Notes under the pieces: model-generated | What the model was told of the DNA's origin: nothing | Database searches by the model: none | What the model saw: only the letters and a program-made list of their open reading frames with translations | Source of the DNA: JAKVCB01 sp963578605 | Lineage (GTDB): Bacteria; Planctomycetota; Planctomycetia; Pirellulales; Lacipirellulaceae | Length of the DNA stretch: 64,000 nucleotides | Direction of reading: 5' to 3' | Assembly: GCA_963578605.1 (NCBI GenBank) | Contig: CAUZEA010000013.1 | Location: forward strand, 1 to 64,000 | Position numbers and translations under genes: made by a program | In this document: piece by piece, positions 9,422-18,715 of the stretch | How positions within the stretch are numbered: position 1 is the stretch's first letter | Layout of the letters: every line of letters begins with the position of its first letter

Positions 9422-12216
9422 CCGGAATCCTTCCCCAAATCCTGCCCCACCACGACCGGGCGCTCAAACACACCCGTCATGCAGATCGATGAAAATGGGT
9501 CGCTGTGATTCTGACCCATGTCGGCCGGTGGCCAGAATTCGCGGCGACGGATCTTGCGAACCACTTCGCGGGCAACGTCGTCCGCGGCTGCAAGATCGGC
9601 GTCGGACCAGTTGGCAATTAATTGCACCGTCTTGGCAGTGTCTTCGGGCAGCGCGACATAGCCCAATTGCGTTTTGCCGGTGATTCCGAGATCCGCGGCA
9701 AGGTGCCGGTACAAGGGAAGTTGCAAATCACTCCACTCGCCCCGTCTGGGCTGGTGCGTTTTTTCGGGTCGCTGCGCCTCGCGCGATGTCTTGTAATCGA
9801 AAATCACAATCTCGCCGTTGTCATTCACATCAACCCGGTCAAGCCGACCACGGAGGTAAACGGGTTTGCCATCGACGTCGAACGCCACACCTTCGTCACC
9901 AGGTGAAGCTTCTATGTTTTTGATTTGCCAACCCTTTGATCTCCAGACGGCCTGCCAGGCTGCAAATGCCCGCAGGCGTTCTTCGGCCTGGGCAATCTGT
10001 ACGTTAATCGCACCGCGACGTTTCGAGCCATACTGCAGCTTTGCCTCCAGGCCAAGTTGAGACTGCAAGTAGTCGCGAATGTCGTCGGGGTTTGTCGAAT
10101 CTTTCAGTTCGCTGTTCCCGAAATTTTTGAGGACTTCGTGGATGAGTTGCCCGAATTGCAAAGCGTCCAGTTCACGCTCGCGGTCACTTGCCAGTTCAAG
10201 TTCCAGGCAGCGCTCTAAAAAGAATCGATAAGGACATTCGAGGTACCGTTTGAAGTCGGTGACCCGCAAGGACTCTTTCCCGGCCGTGTTGATGCCAGCC
10301 GGATCGGGGATGGAAAAATCGGACGTGTCGCGGGTAGATGAAAAGCGCGGGCTGTAGGAATCGGGTGGCGCCGACAACGCGTCGGCATCGTACAAACGAA
10401 TCACTCGATCGGCGATGGTTTCCGGGGGGGCTGCAAACAAGAAACGGCTTGGAGTGAGCGGATTGCCGGCGGTGTCATACCGGCTCATCACCAGGTGAAC
10501 GGTTTCGCGAGTGTTCAGCAAAACTTCCACCGCGTAAGCATCACGTGCATATCGACGCTGGTTGTCACTGAGTCCCAATTTCCGCCGCAGGGCGTCGGGC
10601 AGAAAGAGGTCCCCGCAAATTGACTTCGGTACAAACCGCTCATTAAAAGTCGTGACCACCACCGCGGGAGCGTCATCGAGCGGTAGTTCCAACCAACCCA
10701 GGATTTCGATGGCGCCAGAATCCTCTTCGGCCACGACTCCTTGATTGGTCAGTTGCTCAAGCACCAGGTCGATCATTTTGCCTGCCGGGAGGTTCGACGA
10801 GACCTGTGCGGGTAAACCGGCCAGGTCGATGACGACCGCGGCGAGCTTTTCACAGGCTGCTGTGGTGACTCGATCGGTGCTTTCAGCCACGACGCCATAG
10901 ACCTCTGCCAGCAGATCACAAACAGGGGTCGCCCAGTCCGCCAGTGGCTTTGCGTTGTCAGAGCCCAAATCACCCAGCAGGTTGTTGATTGCGGTGAAGG
11001 CTTGTTCGATCTTGTTGCGCCGCGGCGCGGGACCCAGCCACGATTCGCCCAACCGCAATGGCAAATGCCTGGCAAGATAGCGGTCCAACTCCACAAGCCA
11101 ATCCTGGGCGACTCCTTTCGCAGTGAGCCAGCTGGCGATGTCGGGATGGCGTACCAAAGCCGCAAAGTCTTCGGTCCGCCTGTCGGACAGGTAATTCCCG
11201 ACCGCAGCCAACAACTGGTAGGGCCGGGTTTGCGGCAGTTGCTTGGCCCACAGCCACCGACCGCGCAACCCGTGCTCGTCCAGTTCCTGTTGGAGCCGGG
11301 GTATGATTTGTTGATCCGGTACCCCGATCGTGATCTGATCAGCCCGGTACCGCTGGTGGTATTCTGCCAGGCACCGCATGACGATGGCTGCTTGCTGCTG
11401 GACATTTTGGGCAAGGCAAATTTGTTCGTCGCGAATGTTCAAATGCGTGTTGAGCCAGGCCTCGGGCAGGACACAACCAAACTCGTCAAAGCGATCGGCA
11501 AGTTCCTGGGGGGCATAGACGAACGTCGTTACCCGATCGGCGATCTGCTCAAGCATTTGCCGTTGTGTCCGGTTCATGTCGGCCATGCCAATCAGCAAGA
11601 CATCCCGCTCGCTGCCACACTCGCCATTTTTGATGGCAACGCGGCGGGCGGTTTGCACGTCCCAGACCTGCAGGTCATCCAGTACCGAGAGGTATTGTTG
11701 CTGAACTTTCGCCAGTGCTTGCCAGCGCGTTTGTTCGGAAAAATCTGAAACGGCTTCACCTTTTTCGGCGACAATCGCGAAATCAAAGCCGTCGGCAGAT
11801 AACTCGTTGTGCAAGCGCCAAAGCATGCGGGCCAGCCGCCGCCAACCAGTGAGGTCCTGCTCGGTGGGAACTTGTGAGGTAAAGCCTTGAAGGGTTGCTC
11901 GAGAGGAGGTTTGCAGTGCCTGCACCCATGCCAGTCTTTGGATCAGGTCGCTGGCGACCGGTCGCTGCTGGCGATAAAGCAACTCGGGAAAAGTGCCCAG
12001 GGTGACAATCTCGGGTGGCCGAAATTCAAGCGACCGCACTCCTGCCAGTTCGAGCAGGGTTCGTAAGAGTTGTCGCCGGGCAAGACGCCCTGGCACCACC
12101 AGAATGCAGCCAGCCAAATCGAGCCGGTGGTTGTCGAGGTAATCCTCGGCAAGGCGATTGGCCACCGACTTTAGCGCCGGTTGATTCCATCCCAGGTAGA
12201 TTTTTTGGATTGGCAT
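9418..12216 (-). CDS. addB: AddB-like PD-(D/E)XK nuclease subunit
   Basis: This 932-residue protein is the likely partner of the AddA-like helicase. The N-terminal half is a degenerate helicase fold: the P-loop position reads VVPGRLARRQLL with no GKT, so it should not hydrolyse ATP. The C-terminal part is a RecB-type nuclease with ECPYRFFLERCLELE, then GRLDRVD and the catalytic IVIFDYKTS. Only some of the cysteines that form the AddB iron-sulfur cluster in Bacillus can be seen near the C-terminus, so the cluster may be absent. It is translationally coupled to the downstream addA. A hairpin lies upstream at 12274-12293. Confidence 0.8.
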   Translation of the reverse strand: MPIQKIYLGWNQPALKSVANRLAEDYLDNHRLDLAGCILVVPGRLARRQLLRTLLELAGVRSLEFRPPEIVTLGTFPELLYRQQRPVASDLIQRLAWVQALQTSSRATLQGFTSQVPTEQDLTGWRRLARMLWRLHNELSADGFDFAIVAEKGEAVSDFSEQTRWQALAKVQQQYLSVLDDLQVWDVQTARRVAIKNGECGSERDVLLIGMADMNRTQRQMLEQIADRVTTFVYAPQELADRFDEFGCVLPEAWLNTHLNIRDEQICLAQNVQQQAAIVMRCLAEYHQRYRADQITIGVPDQQIIPRLQQELDEHGLRGRWLWAKQLPQTRPYQLLAAVGNYLSDRRTEDFAALVRHPDIASWLTAKGVAQDWLVELDRYLARHLPLRLGESWLGPAPRRNKIEQAFTAINNLLGDLGSDNAKPLADWATPVCDLLAEVYGVVAESTDRVTTAACEKLAAVVIDLAGLPAQVSSNLPAGKMIDLVLEQLTNQGVVAEEDSGAIEILGWLELPLDDAPAVVVTTFNERFVPKSICGDLFLPDALRRKLGLSDNQRRYARDAYAVEVLLNTRETVHLVMSRYDTAGNPLTPSRFLFAAPPETIADRVIRLYDADALSAPPDSYSPRFSSTRDTSDFSIPDPAGINTAGKESLRVTDFKRYLECPYRFFLERCLELELASDRERELDALQFGQLIHEVLKNFGNSELKDSTNPDDIRDYLQSQLGLEAKLQYGSKRRGAINVQIAQAEERLRAFAAWQAVWRSKGWQIKNIEASPGDEGVAFDVDGKPVYLRGRLDRVDVNDNGEIVIFDYKTSREAQRPEKTHQPRRGEWSDLQLPLYRHLAADLGITGKTQLGYVALPEDTAKTVQLIANWSDADLAAADDVAREVVRKIRRREFWPPADMGQNHSDPFSSICMTGVFERPVVVGQDLGKDSG

Positions 12217-12273
12217 CGCACCATATTACTTGCGTTATCGTCGGAAGCCACAAATTCGAAAACTTGTGAAGCG

Positions 12274-12293
12274 CCTCTGGTCGGCACCAGAGG
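12274..12293. promoter_or_regulatory. Perfect 8-bp hairpin upstream of addB
   Basis: CCTCTGGT and ACCAGAGG are separated by the loop CGGC. It lies in the 253-bp gap between the divergent addB-like gene and the aminotransferase at 12470. There is no T-tract on either side, so it is more likely an operator or mRNA leader structure than a terminator. Nothing else is recognisable in this gap. Confidence 0.35.
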
Positions 12294-12469
12294 GTGCTGC
12301 CAAACTTGTCTTTGGATGTTGAGATGGCCTGGCCATCCCGGTCCCGACCACCGCCGCCGCGCTTGGTCGAATTCTCGCACTTTCTGCAGGCCCTTTCGAG
12401 ACCCCTGTTGGCTTGCGACAATAGAATCAGGCCCTTATTTGCAAAGAATCCTCAGAGAATGCATGTGAA

Positions 12470-13735
12470 ATGACTATTTCTTTTAGTAACTTTGCCTCGT
12501 CCGTCACCGTCGAAACCGCGTTTACCGTGCTGGCAATCGCCAAACGGCTAATTGCGGCGGGTAAGGACGTGATTGAACTGGAGATTGGCGACAGTCCTTT
12601 TCCCACGCCCCAGGTGGTCGTGGATGCGGGCGTTCAGGCAATTCAGGCAGGGAACACCCATTACGGGCCATCGTTGGGACTGACCGAGTTTCGAGCTGCA
12701 GCAGCAGATTATGTCAGCCGCGAGTACGGTCTGGCCGTGAAGACCGAAAACGTGGTCGCCGGACCGGGAGCCAAGAATTTTGAGCAGCTCTTTTGCGAGG
12801 CATTTTTGAACCCCGACGATGGCGTGTTGGTCTTTAGTCCGCATTTTCCGACGTATGTGCCCAACATTCATCGCCGTGGTGCCCGGGCGGTCTTTTCGAG
12901 CCTGAAGCAAGCCAGCGAGTTTCGACCCAATCTTGAGGAGGTCAAAAAATTTATCCGGGAGGACCCCAGCCCCCGGGCTATTTTTCTGAACAGTCCCCAC
13001 AATCCAACAGGCGGTATCACGCTCCAGAAAGATTTAGAAGGCCTGGCGGAGTTGGTCCGGGGTACCGAGGTCGTTGTGCTGAGCGACGAACCGTACGACC
13101 GCATGGTCTGGAATGGCCAGCATCACAGCCTGGCGGCGATTCCGGACATGCTCCAGCGCACGGTGGCCGCTTACACGTTCAGCAAGTCGTTTAGCATGAG
13201 CGGTTGGCGTTTGGGTTTTGCCGTGAGCAGCCCGCCGGTTATCGAGATGCTGGGCAAGCTGACCAATACCACACTGTCGTGTGTTGCGCCGTTTACTCAA
13301 CTGGCCGGCATCGTGGCAATGCAACACGCCTGTGGTGAACGGGATCGGCAAATGGACGAGTTTCGGCACAAAGTGGTACGCCTGGTCAAGCGGCTGAACC
13401 GTGTCGAAGGAATCACATGCCTTGTACCGGGTGGCAGTTTCTACGCGTTTCCGTCGGTGGCCCCAATTTGCAATCGTCTCGGGATTACCTCACAAGGCCT
13501 GGCCATGTATTTGTTGGAGGGAGCCGATGAGGATCTTGGCGTCGCCTGCCTGGGTGGCGAATCGTTCGGTGAGGCGGGGGCCGGATTTTTGCGACTCAGT
13601 TGCGCCGAACCCGATGAGCGGCTGGCCGAAGCGGTCGCATTTATGGCCGATGCTTTCGAGCGCACCGATCGGGTCGAGAATTTTTTGTTGGACTCTGCCG
13701 AGTTCCGGCTCACCAAACCGTACGATCTCGACTGA
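12470..13735 (+). CDS. Class I/II PLP-dependent aminotransferase
   Basis: A cytoplasmic fold-type I aminotransferase of 421 residues, similar in layout to aspartate/aromatic aminotransferases (AspC/AspB type). The substrate-side motif SPHNPTG (about 171-177), the cofactor Asp/Tyr region SDEPYDRM and the PLP lysine at residue 239 in FSKSFSMSGWR are all present. The C-terminal region is complete and extends about 25 residues past the usual end. The amino acid substrate cannot be told from sequence. It stands alone, divergent from the addB-like gene. ATG 12470 is preferred; no strong ribosome-binding site is visible. Confidence 0.9.
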   Translation: MTISFSNFASSVTVETAFTVLAIAKRLIAAGKDVIELEIGDSPFPTPQVVVDAGVQAIQAGNTHYGPSLGLTEFRAAAADYVSREYGLAVKTENVVAGPGAKNFEQLFCEAFLNPDDGVLVFSPHFPTYVPNIHRRGARAVFSSLKQASEFRPNLEEVKKFIREDPSPRAIFLNSPHNPTGGITLQKDLEGLAELVRGTEVVVLSDEPYDRMVWNGQHHSLAAIPDMLQRTVAAYTFSKSFSMSGWRLGFAVSSPPVIEMLGKLTNTTLSCVAPFTQLAGIVAMQHACGERDRQMDEFRHKVVRLVKRLNRVEGITCLVPGGSFYAFPSVAPICNRLGITSQGLAMYLLEGADEDLGVACLGGESFGEAGAGFLRLSCAEPDERLAEAVAFMADAFERTDRVENFLLDSAEFRLTKPYDLD

Positions 13736-13761
13736 AACGTGTCCGGAGCGTTCCCCTGGGT

Positions 13762-14096
13762 TTGACTAGTAAAGACACACAACAGACGTTTTCCTTTCCA
13801 TATGACGCGGTCTTCGATACTGTGGTGGTGGTTCTCCCGACCATCAAGTTCAAGCTTATAACGCACGACCGGGCAATTGGGCAGATCACAGCCAAAACAC
13901 CTGCGACATTGTTTTCTTGGGTGAGAACCTGACGATCCTGGTGCAGAAAATCGATGACAACGCCTCGATGATCACTATGGAATCCTCCCTCAAGGTGGCC
14001 GTGAACATCGCCGGGGCGGGCCGCCACACCAAGAACTTCAACAAAGTGATTGCTGCGGTGAGTTCGCAACTCCAACAGCAGACAGCCAACGTCTGA
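13762..14096 (+). pseudogene. Small START/SRPBCC-like protein gene with a single-base frameshift
   Basis: Reading from TTG 13762 gives a product starting MTSKDTQQTFSFPYDAVF. It stays open until codon TGG at 13918-13920. Dropping back one base there continues as GENLTILVQKID and on to QLQQQTANV and the stop at 14094-14096. The two halves join smoothly as LFSWGENLTI if one G is added to the GGG run at 13919-13921, giving about 111 residues. The composition (alternating hydrophobic strands, then a helix at the end) resembles a small helix-grip, lipid-binding-like domain of unknown function. Either a real frameshift mutation or a missing base in a homopolymer. The start codon is uncertain. Confidence 0.6.
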
Positions 14097-14191
14097 TAGC
14101 GAAACGTCCCTTGAGTGATTGATCTGAGAATGACCTAGGACCTTTGCGCGGTGTTCCAATCCGTGCCACTGTAGTTTGTTGGCGGTACACG

Positions 14192-14377
14192 TCATCCTGC
14201 ATCAAGCTGTGGAGCTGGCTCTGACTTTGGAGGTTTAGATGAATTATTAATCGCGTTAGCCAAGTCGTCTCTTGCCGATTTGGGATCCCAGGTGTCCAAA
14301 AGAGTACGCCTCCCGGAAGCAGCGAGGTGACTCCACAGTAGGGAAAGATTCTTTTCTTTGCGAGTTTTTCTTTTCAT
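14192..14377 (-). CDS. Possible 61-residue hydrophilic small protein
   Basis: An open frame from ATG 14377 begins MKRKTRKEKNLSLL and ends PAPQLDAG. It is strongly basic at the N-terminus, has no membrane segment and has a Pro/Ser-rich tail. Its composition looks protein-like, but I see no good ribosome-binding site and do not recognise a family. It overlaps the probable promoter region of the PEP-CTERM gene on the other strand. Confidence 0.3.
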   Translation of the reverse strand: MKRKTRKEKNLSLLWSHLAASGRRTLLDTWDPKSARDDLANAINNSSKPPKSEPAPQLDAG

Positions 14378-14443
14378 GTGGCCGCCGACGGGTGCTATAA
14401 TCAATGAGGGGCCCGCCGCGCCGCCAATCGATTGGAGAATGCA

Positions 14444-15568
14444 TTGAGTTTCGGATCCATCACCCAGAACCAAGGGGTACTGCTGGGACTGCTTCTTTTC
14501 CTTGCTCGGCCGGCTACGGCCCTGGATTCTTTCCCGGCGCAGGCTTTACCTGGCACGCAATTCGGTGCGGATATTCCGAATGGTTATGAGCCAAGTGGGA
14601 CGGTTTGGCATACCGGTCTCGAGCAATTACTGGTTGCTTTTGATAATGGTTACGTAGCCAGTATGCCCGCGGATGGTTCGAGCGCAACAAACTGGCGTGT
14701 CTCGGGCGACCTCGAAGGAATTACCGTGGCCGATCCGACGAGCCCGTTTATTTATGTGGGCGTCGAAAACCCTGACAGCATTCTCGAAATGAATGTTAAT
14801 ACAGGCAAGGTAACCCGGTCCTTTGACTTGACTCCCTGGATGACAGGCTCGTCCAATCAAGGCCTGGAAGCGCTAACTTTCATTCCGAATTCAAGTGATC
14901 CGGAAGGGGGAATGTTTTACGCGGGATTGCAAAGCGACGGAAGAATTTATTCCTTTCAGCTTCCTATCCTGTCTAGTTCTACAGCAACGACTGTTACGCA
15001 CCTTGGGACGATTACTCCCGTATCGGGACGGAACGACATTGCAGGCTTGCACTACGACGACGAAAACGAGGTGCTGTACGCAGTCTTTGATCAATCAAAC
15101 CGCCTGCGAGCCATGCAGGCAGACGGTACATATCTGCAGGAGTGGACCCTGGCTGGTAACAACCAGGAAGGGATTGCCTTTGTGGGCAATGACCTTGTGA
15201 TTGCTGAAGATTCAGGGGACGTTCGGAGTTACGGTCCGTTTCCCTTTTTAAGGAGGGTGTTTCATCATTCAATGACTTCTGGCCCGGCTGACTTCAATTA
15301 CGATGACGCAATCGACGCAGCGGACTACACCACCTGGCGCGACACGCTTGGCTCGGCGACCAGCCTGGCTGCCGATGGCGATAACAATGGCACGGTCGAT
15401 TGGAATGATTACATGTTGTGGCGCGATAGTTTTGGGACCGTGCTCTCTGGAGACGCTACTACGATTGGAGCAACGGTGCCCGAACCGAGTGCATGGGTTT
15501 TGGCGTTGGCTGTGAGCAGCCTGGCTGTTTTCCGCGGCCACTATCATTATCGGTCGCGGGATGCTTGA
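14444..15568 (+). CDS. Secreted SdiA-regulated-like beta-propeller with dockerin and PEP-CTERM anchor
   Basis: An exported protein of about 374 residues. After a signal peptide (hydrophobic GVLLGLLLFLA, cleavage near ATA-LD) comes a beta-propeller-like domain resembling SdiA-regulated proteins (LEGITVADP, QGLEALTF, DIAGLHYDD, QEGIAF). Two EF-hand dockerin-type loops follow (DFNYDDAIDAADYTTWRD and DGDNNGTVDWNDYMLWRD). A PEP-CTERM tail ends it: VPEPSAW, a hydrophobic stretch and RSRDA. TTG 14444 is preferred to TTG 14432 because GGAG sits 6 nt upstream. A TATAAT at 14396-14401 may be its -10 box. PEP-CTERM implies processing by an exosortase and cell-surface placement. The dockerin/PEP-CTERM combination is typical of planctomycetes. 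Confidence 0.85.
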   Translation: MSFGSITQNQGVLLGLLLFLARPATALDSFPAQALPGTQFGADIPNGYEPSGTVWHTGLEQLLVAFDNGYVASMPADGSSATNWRVSGDLEGITVADPTSPFIYVGVENPDSILEMNVNTGKVTRSFDLTPWMTGSSNQGLEALTFIPNSSDPEGGMFYAGLQSDGRIYSFQLPILSSSTATTVTHLGTITPVSGRNDIAGLHYDDENEVLYAVFDQSNRLRAMQADGTYLQEWTLAGNNQEGIAFVGNDLVIAEDSGDVRSYGPFPFLRRVFHHSMTSGPADFNYDDAIDAADYTTWRDTLGSATSLAADGDNNGTVDWNDYMLWRDSFGTVLSGDATTIGATVPEPSAWVLALAVSSLAVFRGHYHYRSRDA

Positions 15569-15631
15569 TCTGAGTAAGGCGATCACGCTTGATCTGGGGC
15601 ATTCGATTCACCGGGCACCCAGTTCACCGGG

Positions 15632-15970
15632 CTACCAGTTCAAGAGGCCCGGCTTTTGCTTCTCCCAGCCCGCGTCGGAGGGAAAAACCGTGTTCATGAC
15701 CGTCAGCTGAGGGTCACCGTCGAACCAGGCTTTCACGGTTCCGCGCCATTTGAGGAAGTGGGGAGCCTCCCGGTGAGCTTCGAAAGCGGCTTCATCACGA
15801 TAGACCTCGTGCAAATGGAACCGGGCAGGGTTGGTCGCATCTTGATGGATGTCGAAGCGAAAACATTCGGGCTCATCCCGTACCGCGCCGGTTGCATCTC
15901 CAAGACTGGCTTCCTTGAATTCTTCGATCCGTTCCGGGTCGATAGTGATCGTCGCGAAAATCGAGAACAT
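15632..15970 (-). CDS. Antibiotic biosynthesis monooxygenase (ABM) domain protein
   Basis: A 112-residue ferredoxin-like dimeric alpha/beta-barrel protein of the YgiN/ABM family. It shows the usual pattern: FATITIDPERIEEF, the ECFRFDIHQD strand, FHLHEVYRDEAAFEAH and HFLKW. Members are cofactor-free quinol oxygenases or stress proteins; the substrate is unknown. AAGGAAA lies just upstream of ATG 15970. It converges with the PEP-CTERM gene. Two imperfect 16-bp copies of TTCACCGGGCnnCCAG cover its 3' end (15607-15638). Confidence 0.88.
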   Translation of the reverse strand: MFSIFATITIDPERIEEFKEASLGDATGAVRDEPECFRFDIHQDATNPARFHLHEVYRDEAAFEAHREAPHFLKWRGTVKAWFDGDPQLTVMNTVFPSDAGWEKQKPGLLNW

Positions 15971-16117
15971 TTTGTTTCCTTAACAAACAGGGGAAGGGCG
16001 ATCGGGGAACTTAGGAGTCAACTCGCAGGGAGTTTGGGCACAAGGTGTTTTATTGCGTGCGTTGCTATTCGGCCTGTTTTGATGGAGATTGGCGACCCGC
16101 TTTCCGGAACTGTCAGC

Positions 16118-17155
16118 TTAGTCCAGCTCAACCCGCCTCCCCGACTCGGCGCTCTCTACCACTGCTTCGGTGAATTCCATGTAGCGAACCCCGGTGACAA
16201 AATCGGTCAATTCAATCTTTTTCTGGCCACGAATGGCCTCGATGAAATCGCGCTCAACACGCCACGTGTAAGCTTCCTCCGGGGGGATCTCGACCTCGGC
16301 AAGCGATTCGCTGCCAGCTTGTCCGGCAAGAAGTTTGTTTCCGGAACTGATCAGGTATTTGATGGTGCCTTCGCTGCCGAACAGCTGAACCTGGATCCCG
16401 GCGGCGAAATGGGCTGCACTGCTCAAATGATAAAGTCCCAAGGCCCCCCCTTCCAGTTGGGTTAGCACATGCACACTGTCGGGCCGTTCCACGGCGACCA
16501 GTTCCCCGCTTACCGAATCGGGTCGTTTCCGGGTAAACGTTTGTGCCTGGGCCAGCACCGATTCGGTTTTCGGGATCCAGCGACTCACCGCCTCGTGCAG
16601 AATTCCCAGGGCCAGTACATTCTGGCCACTTAATTCAGCCGACTGGCGCCAGTGCAGTGGTGTTTCGGGATTGGCGCAAGAGTCGTCGGTGGCGATGGCG
16701 ACCACCTCGCGCAACTCACCCAAATAACCTTCGTCGACCATGCGACAGATCGTACGCAGCGCGTCGAATCCCAAGGGGCTGGGAACAATTTGCGTGACAA
16801 GCTCCGGGCGTTGCTGGCTGGCGGCAAGCATCTGGCGGGCTTCGTCGACGTTGCGGGCCATCCGTGCTTCGGTGAGTACGTGTTTGCCGGACCCGAGTGC
16901 GGCCAGGGTGATCGGGCAGTGCAAATAGGGCCAGGTTCCAATCACCACGGCGTCCAACTCCGGATCGGCCACGAGTTGTTCCCAGTGGTCGTAGGTCTTA
17001 GGGATGCCAAATTCCTTGGCGACCGCTGTAGTTGATTTGGCACTACGGTTGACGACGCCGGTGATTTCGACGTTTTCACATTCCTCAAGTCCGGGCACAT
17101 GCCGCAGGCGACAGTTCCCGCCCAGTCCAACAATGCCAATGCGAATGGTGTTCAT
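16118..17155 (-). CDS. Gfo/Idh/MocA family oxidoreductase
   Basis: A 345-residue NAD(P)-dependent dehydrogenase-fold protein. The Rossmann motif is GIVGLGGNCRLRH, and the family's C-terminal domain follows. Where most members have EKP (the Lys is catalytic in glucose-fructose oxidoreductase relatives) this one reads TEARMA, so the usual catalytic Lys is absent. It may bind a sugar or inositol-like ligand without the standard chemistry, or use another residue. It stands alone, with the larA-like gene divergent upstream. Confidence 0.88.
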   Translation of the reverse strand: MNTIRIGIVGLGGNCRLRHVPGLEECENVEITGVVNRSAKSTTAVAKEFGIPKTYDHWEQLVADPELDAVVIGTWPYLHCPITLAALGSGKHVLTEARMARNVDEARQMLAASQQRPELVTQIVPSPLGFDALRTICRMVDEGYLGELREVVAIATDDSCANPETPLHWRQSAELSGQNVLALGILHEAVSRWIPKTESVLAQAQTFTRKRPDSVSGELVAVERPDSVHVLTQLEGGALGLYHLSSAAHFAAGIQVQLFGSEGTIKYLISSGNKLLAGQAGSESLAEVEIPPEEAYTWRVERDFIEAIRGQKKIELTDFVTGVRYMEFTEAVVESAESGRRVELD

Positions 17156-17389
17156 TCAGAAACCTCATGCTTGGTGGTTTAATAGCGATGACAGGTTGCA
17201 ACTTCATATACTGCAAAAGAGTAGGCCCTTGTCTACCCCTCCCACCTCGATTTCCAGTCCATGGCGATTTCCAGTCCATGGCCGAGGTGGGTGCCAGCGC
17301 ATCGTCGGCCCACGTTATGCTTGATATGGTACTATAGGCCCGGTACACAGATCTCCGCGCGTTTCCCGACTCACAGAGTTAATCCATTA

Positions 17390-18694
17390 ATGAGCGTTCA
17401 TAAGGCAGAAACGATTTCAGGTGAACTTGGTGACGATGCCATTGGGCAGCTGCTTGCTGAAACCCTGGAATCCTATGGCCAAGTGAGAAGAGCCCTGGTC
17501 ATCCATCCCGATTATTCGCGGCATGACTTTACCGACCGGCTGTTTCGGGAAATTTATCACCTACTGAAAAAAAAAGGCTTGGAGCGTCTCGACACGCTCA
17601 ATGCCCAGGGCACACATCGGCCAATGTCCCAGGGCGAACTCGCCGAAAAACTCGGCATCGCCGGCCAACCGTTGGAGAAAATCGGACGGTTATTCAATCA
17701 CGCTTTTGACCAGCCCGAGAAACTCGTGGAACTACCGGAGATTGCGGCCGAATTTGTAGAGGCGAAGACAGCCGGGCAACTCACAACCTCAATGCCCGTG
17801 TCGGCCAACAAGCTGGTGACCGGGCCCTACGATCTGATCCTGGCGATCAGTGGGACGGTTCCGCACGAAGCGGCTGGTTTTTCGGGTGGGACGAAGATTT
17901 TCTTTCCCGGGATCGCCGGGCCCGATGTCATCGGGCTGTTGCACTGGGTGGCCGTACTGATTGGCGCGCCCAACATCATGGGAAACGCCGACAATCATGC
18001 CCGGGATGTGATCAACGAGGGAGCCCGCAGAATTTTCGAGGCCATTGGTGATACGCCTGTACTGTCGCTGAATATGGTTTACTCCGAACAGGAAGGCTCG
18101 GTGGTCGCCAAGGGGCTCTATGCGGGCAGTGGATTCGACGGCTTCGTCGAGGCGTATCAGGCTGCCGCACGGCTGTCATCCCAGCTACACATCGTGCATC
18201 TCGACGAGCCTCAACAACTGGTGGTCCAGCAGATTCCCAAGATGTACGACGAAATCTGGACCGCTGGGAAAGGTTCGTACAAATTACAAATTCCGGGAGT
18301 CCTGGCGGAGGGCGCCGAAATTGTGCTCTACGCGCCGCACATCGACAAGTTCCACTCCCATCCGCAAATGGATGAGGCCATCCGCACGATTGGATACCAT
18401 GGCCGGGATTGGGTGCTCGACTTCCTGGAAGAGCACCCGCAGTTCGACAAGAATATCGCTGCCCATGTGATCAATCTCCGTGGGCATGGCGCCCTTGAAA
18501 ATGGCATAGAAAAACATCCCTTCGAGATAACGCTTGCCACCGCGATTCCCCCGTCAGTTTGTCAGGCTGTGGGTCTTGGTTACCGGGATCCAAACCGTGT
18601 GAACCGGAAGTCCCTGGAAGCCGCCGGTGGGCTTTGGATTGAAGAAGGTGGCCAGTGGCTCTATGCCAACCGTCCCGAGACTCCCACTGCCTGA
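17390..18694 (+). CDS. LarA-family nickel-pincer racemase/epimerase
   Basis: A 434-residue member of the lactate racemase family (DUF2088). These enzymes use a nickel-pincer nucleotide covalently bound to a Lys to racemise or epimerise 2-hydroxy acids by hydride transfer. The conserved His in QGTHRPM, the second His in PHEAAGFSGG and the pincer-binding Lys in GGTKIFFPG all match LarA. Many LarA homologues do not use lactate, so the substrate is open. No larB, larC or larE maturation gene is in the window. ATG 17390 is chosen over the longer frame from 17261, whose 43 extra residues look untranslated. Confidence 0.88.
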   Translation: MSVHKAETISGELGDDAIGQLLAETLESYGQVRRALVIHPDYSRHDFTDRLFREIYHLLKKKGLERLDTLNAQGTHRPMSQGELAEKLGIAGQPLEKIGRLFNHAFDQPEKLVELPEIAAEFVEAKTAGQLTTSMPVSANKLVTGPYDLILAISGTVPHEAAGFSGGTKIFFPGIAGPDVIGLLHWVAVLIGAPNIMGNADNHARDVINEGARRIFEAIGDTPVLSLNMVYSEQEGSVVAKGLYAGSGFDGFVEAYQAAARLSSQLHIVHLDEPQQLVVQQIPKMYDEIWTAGKGSYKLQIPGVLAEGAEIVLYAPHIDKFHSHPQMDEAIRTIGYHGRDWVLDFLEEHPQFDKNIAAHVINLRGHGALENGIEKHPFEITLATAIPPSVCQAVGLGYRDPNRVNRKSLEAAGGLWIEEGGQWLYANRPETPTA

Positions 18695-18715
18695 AGTGGG
18701 TCCTGTTGCACTCTG

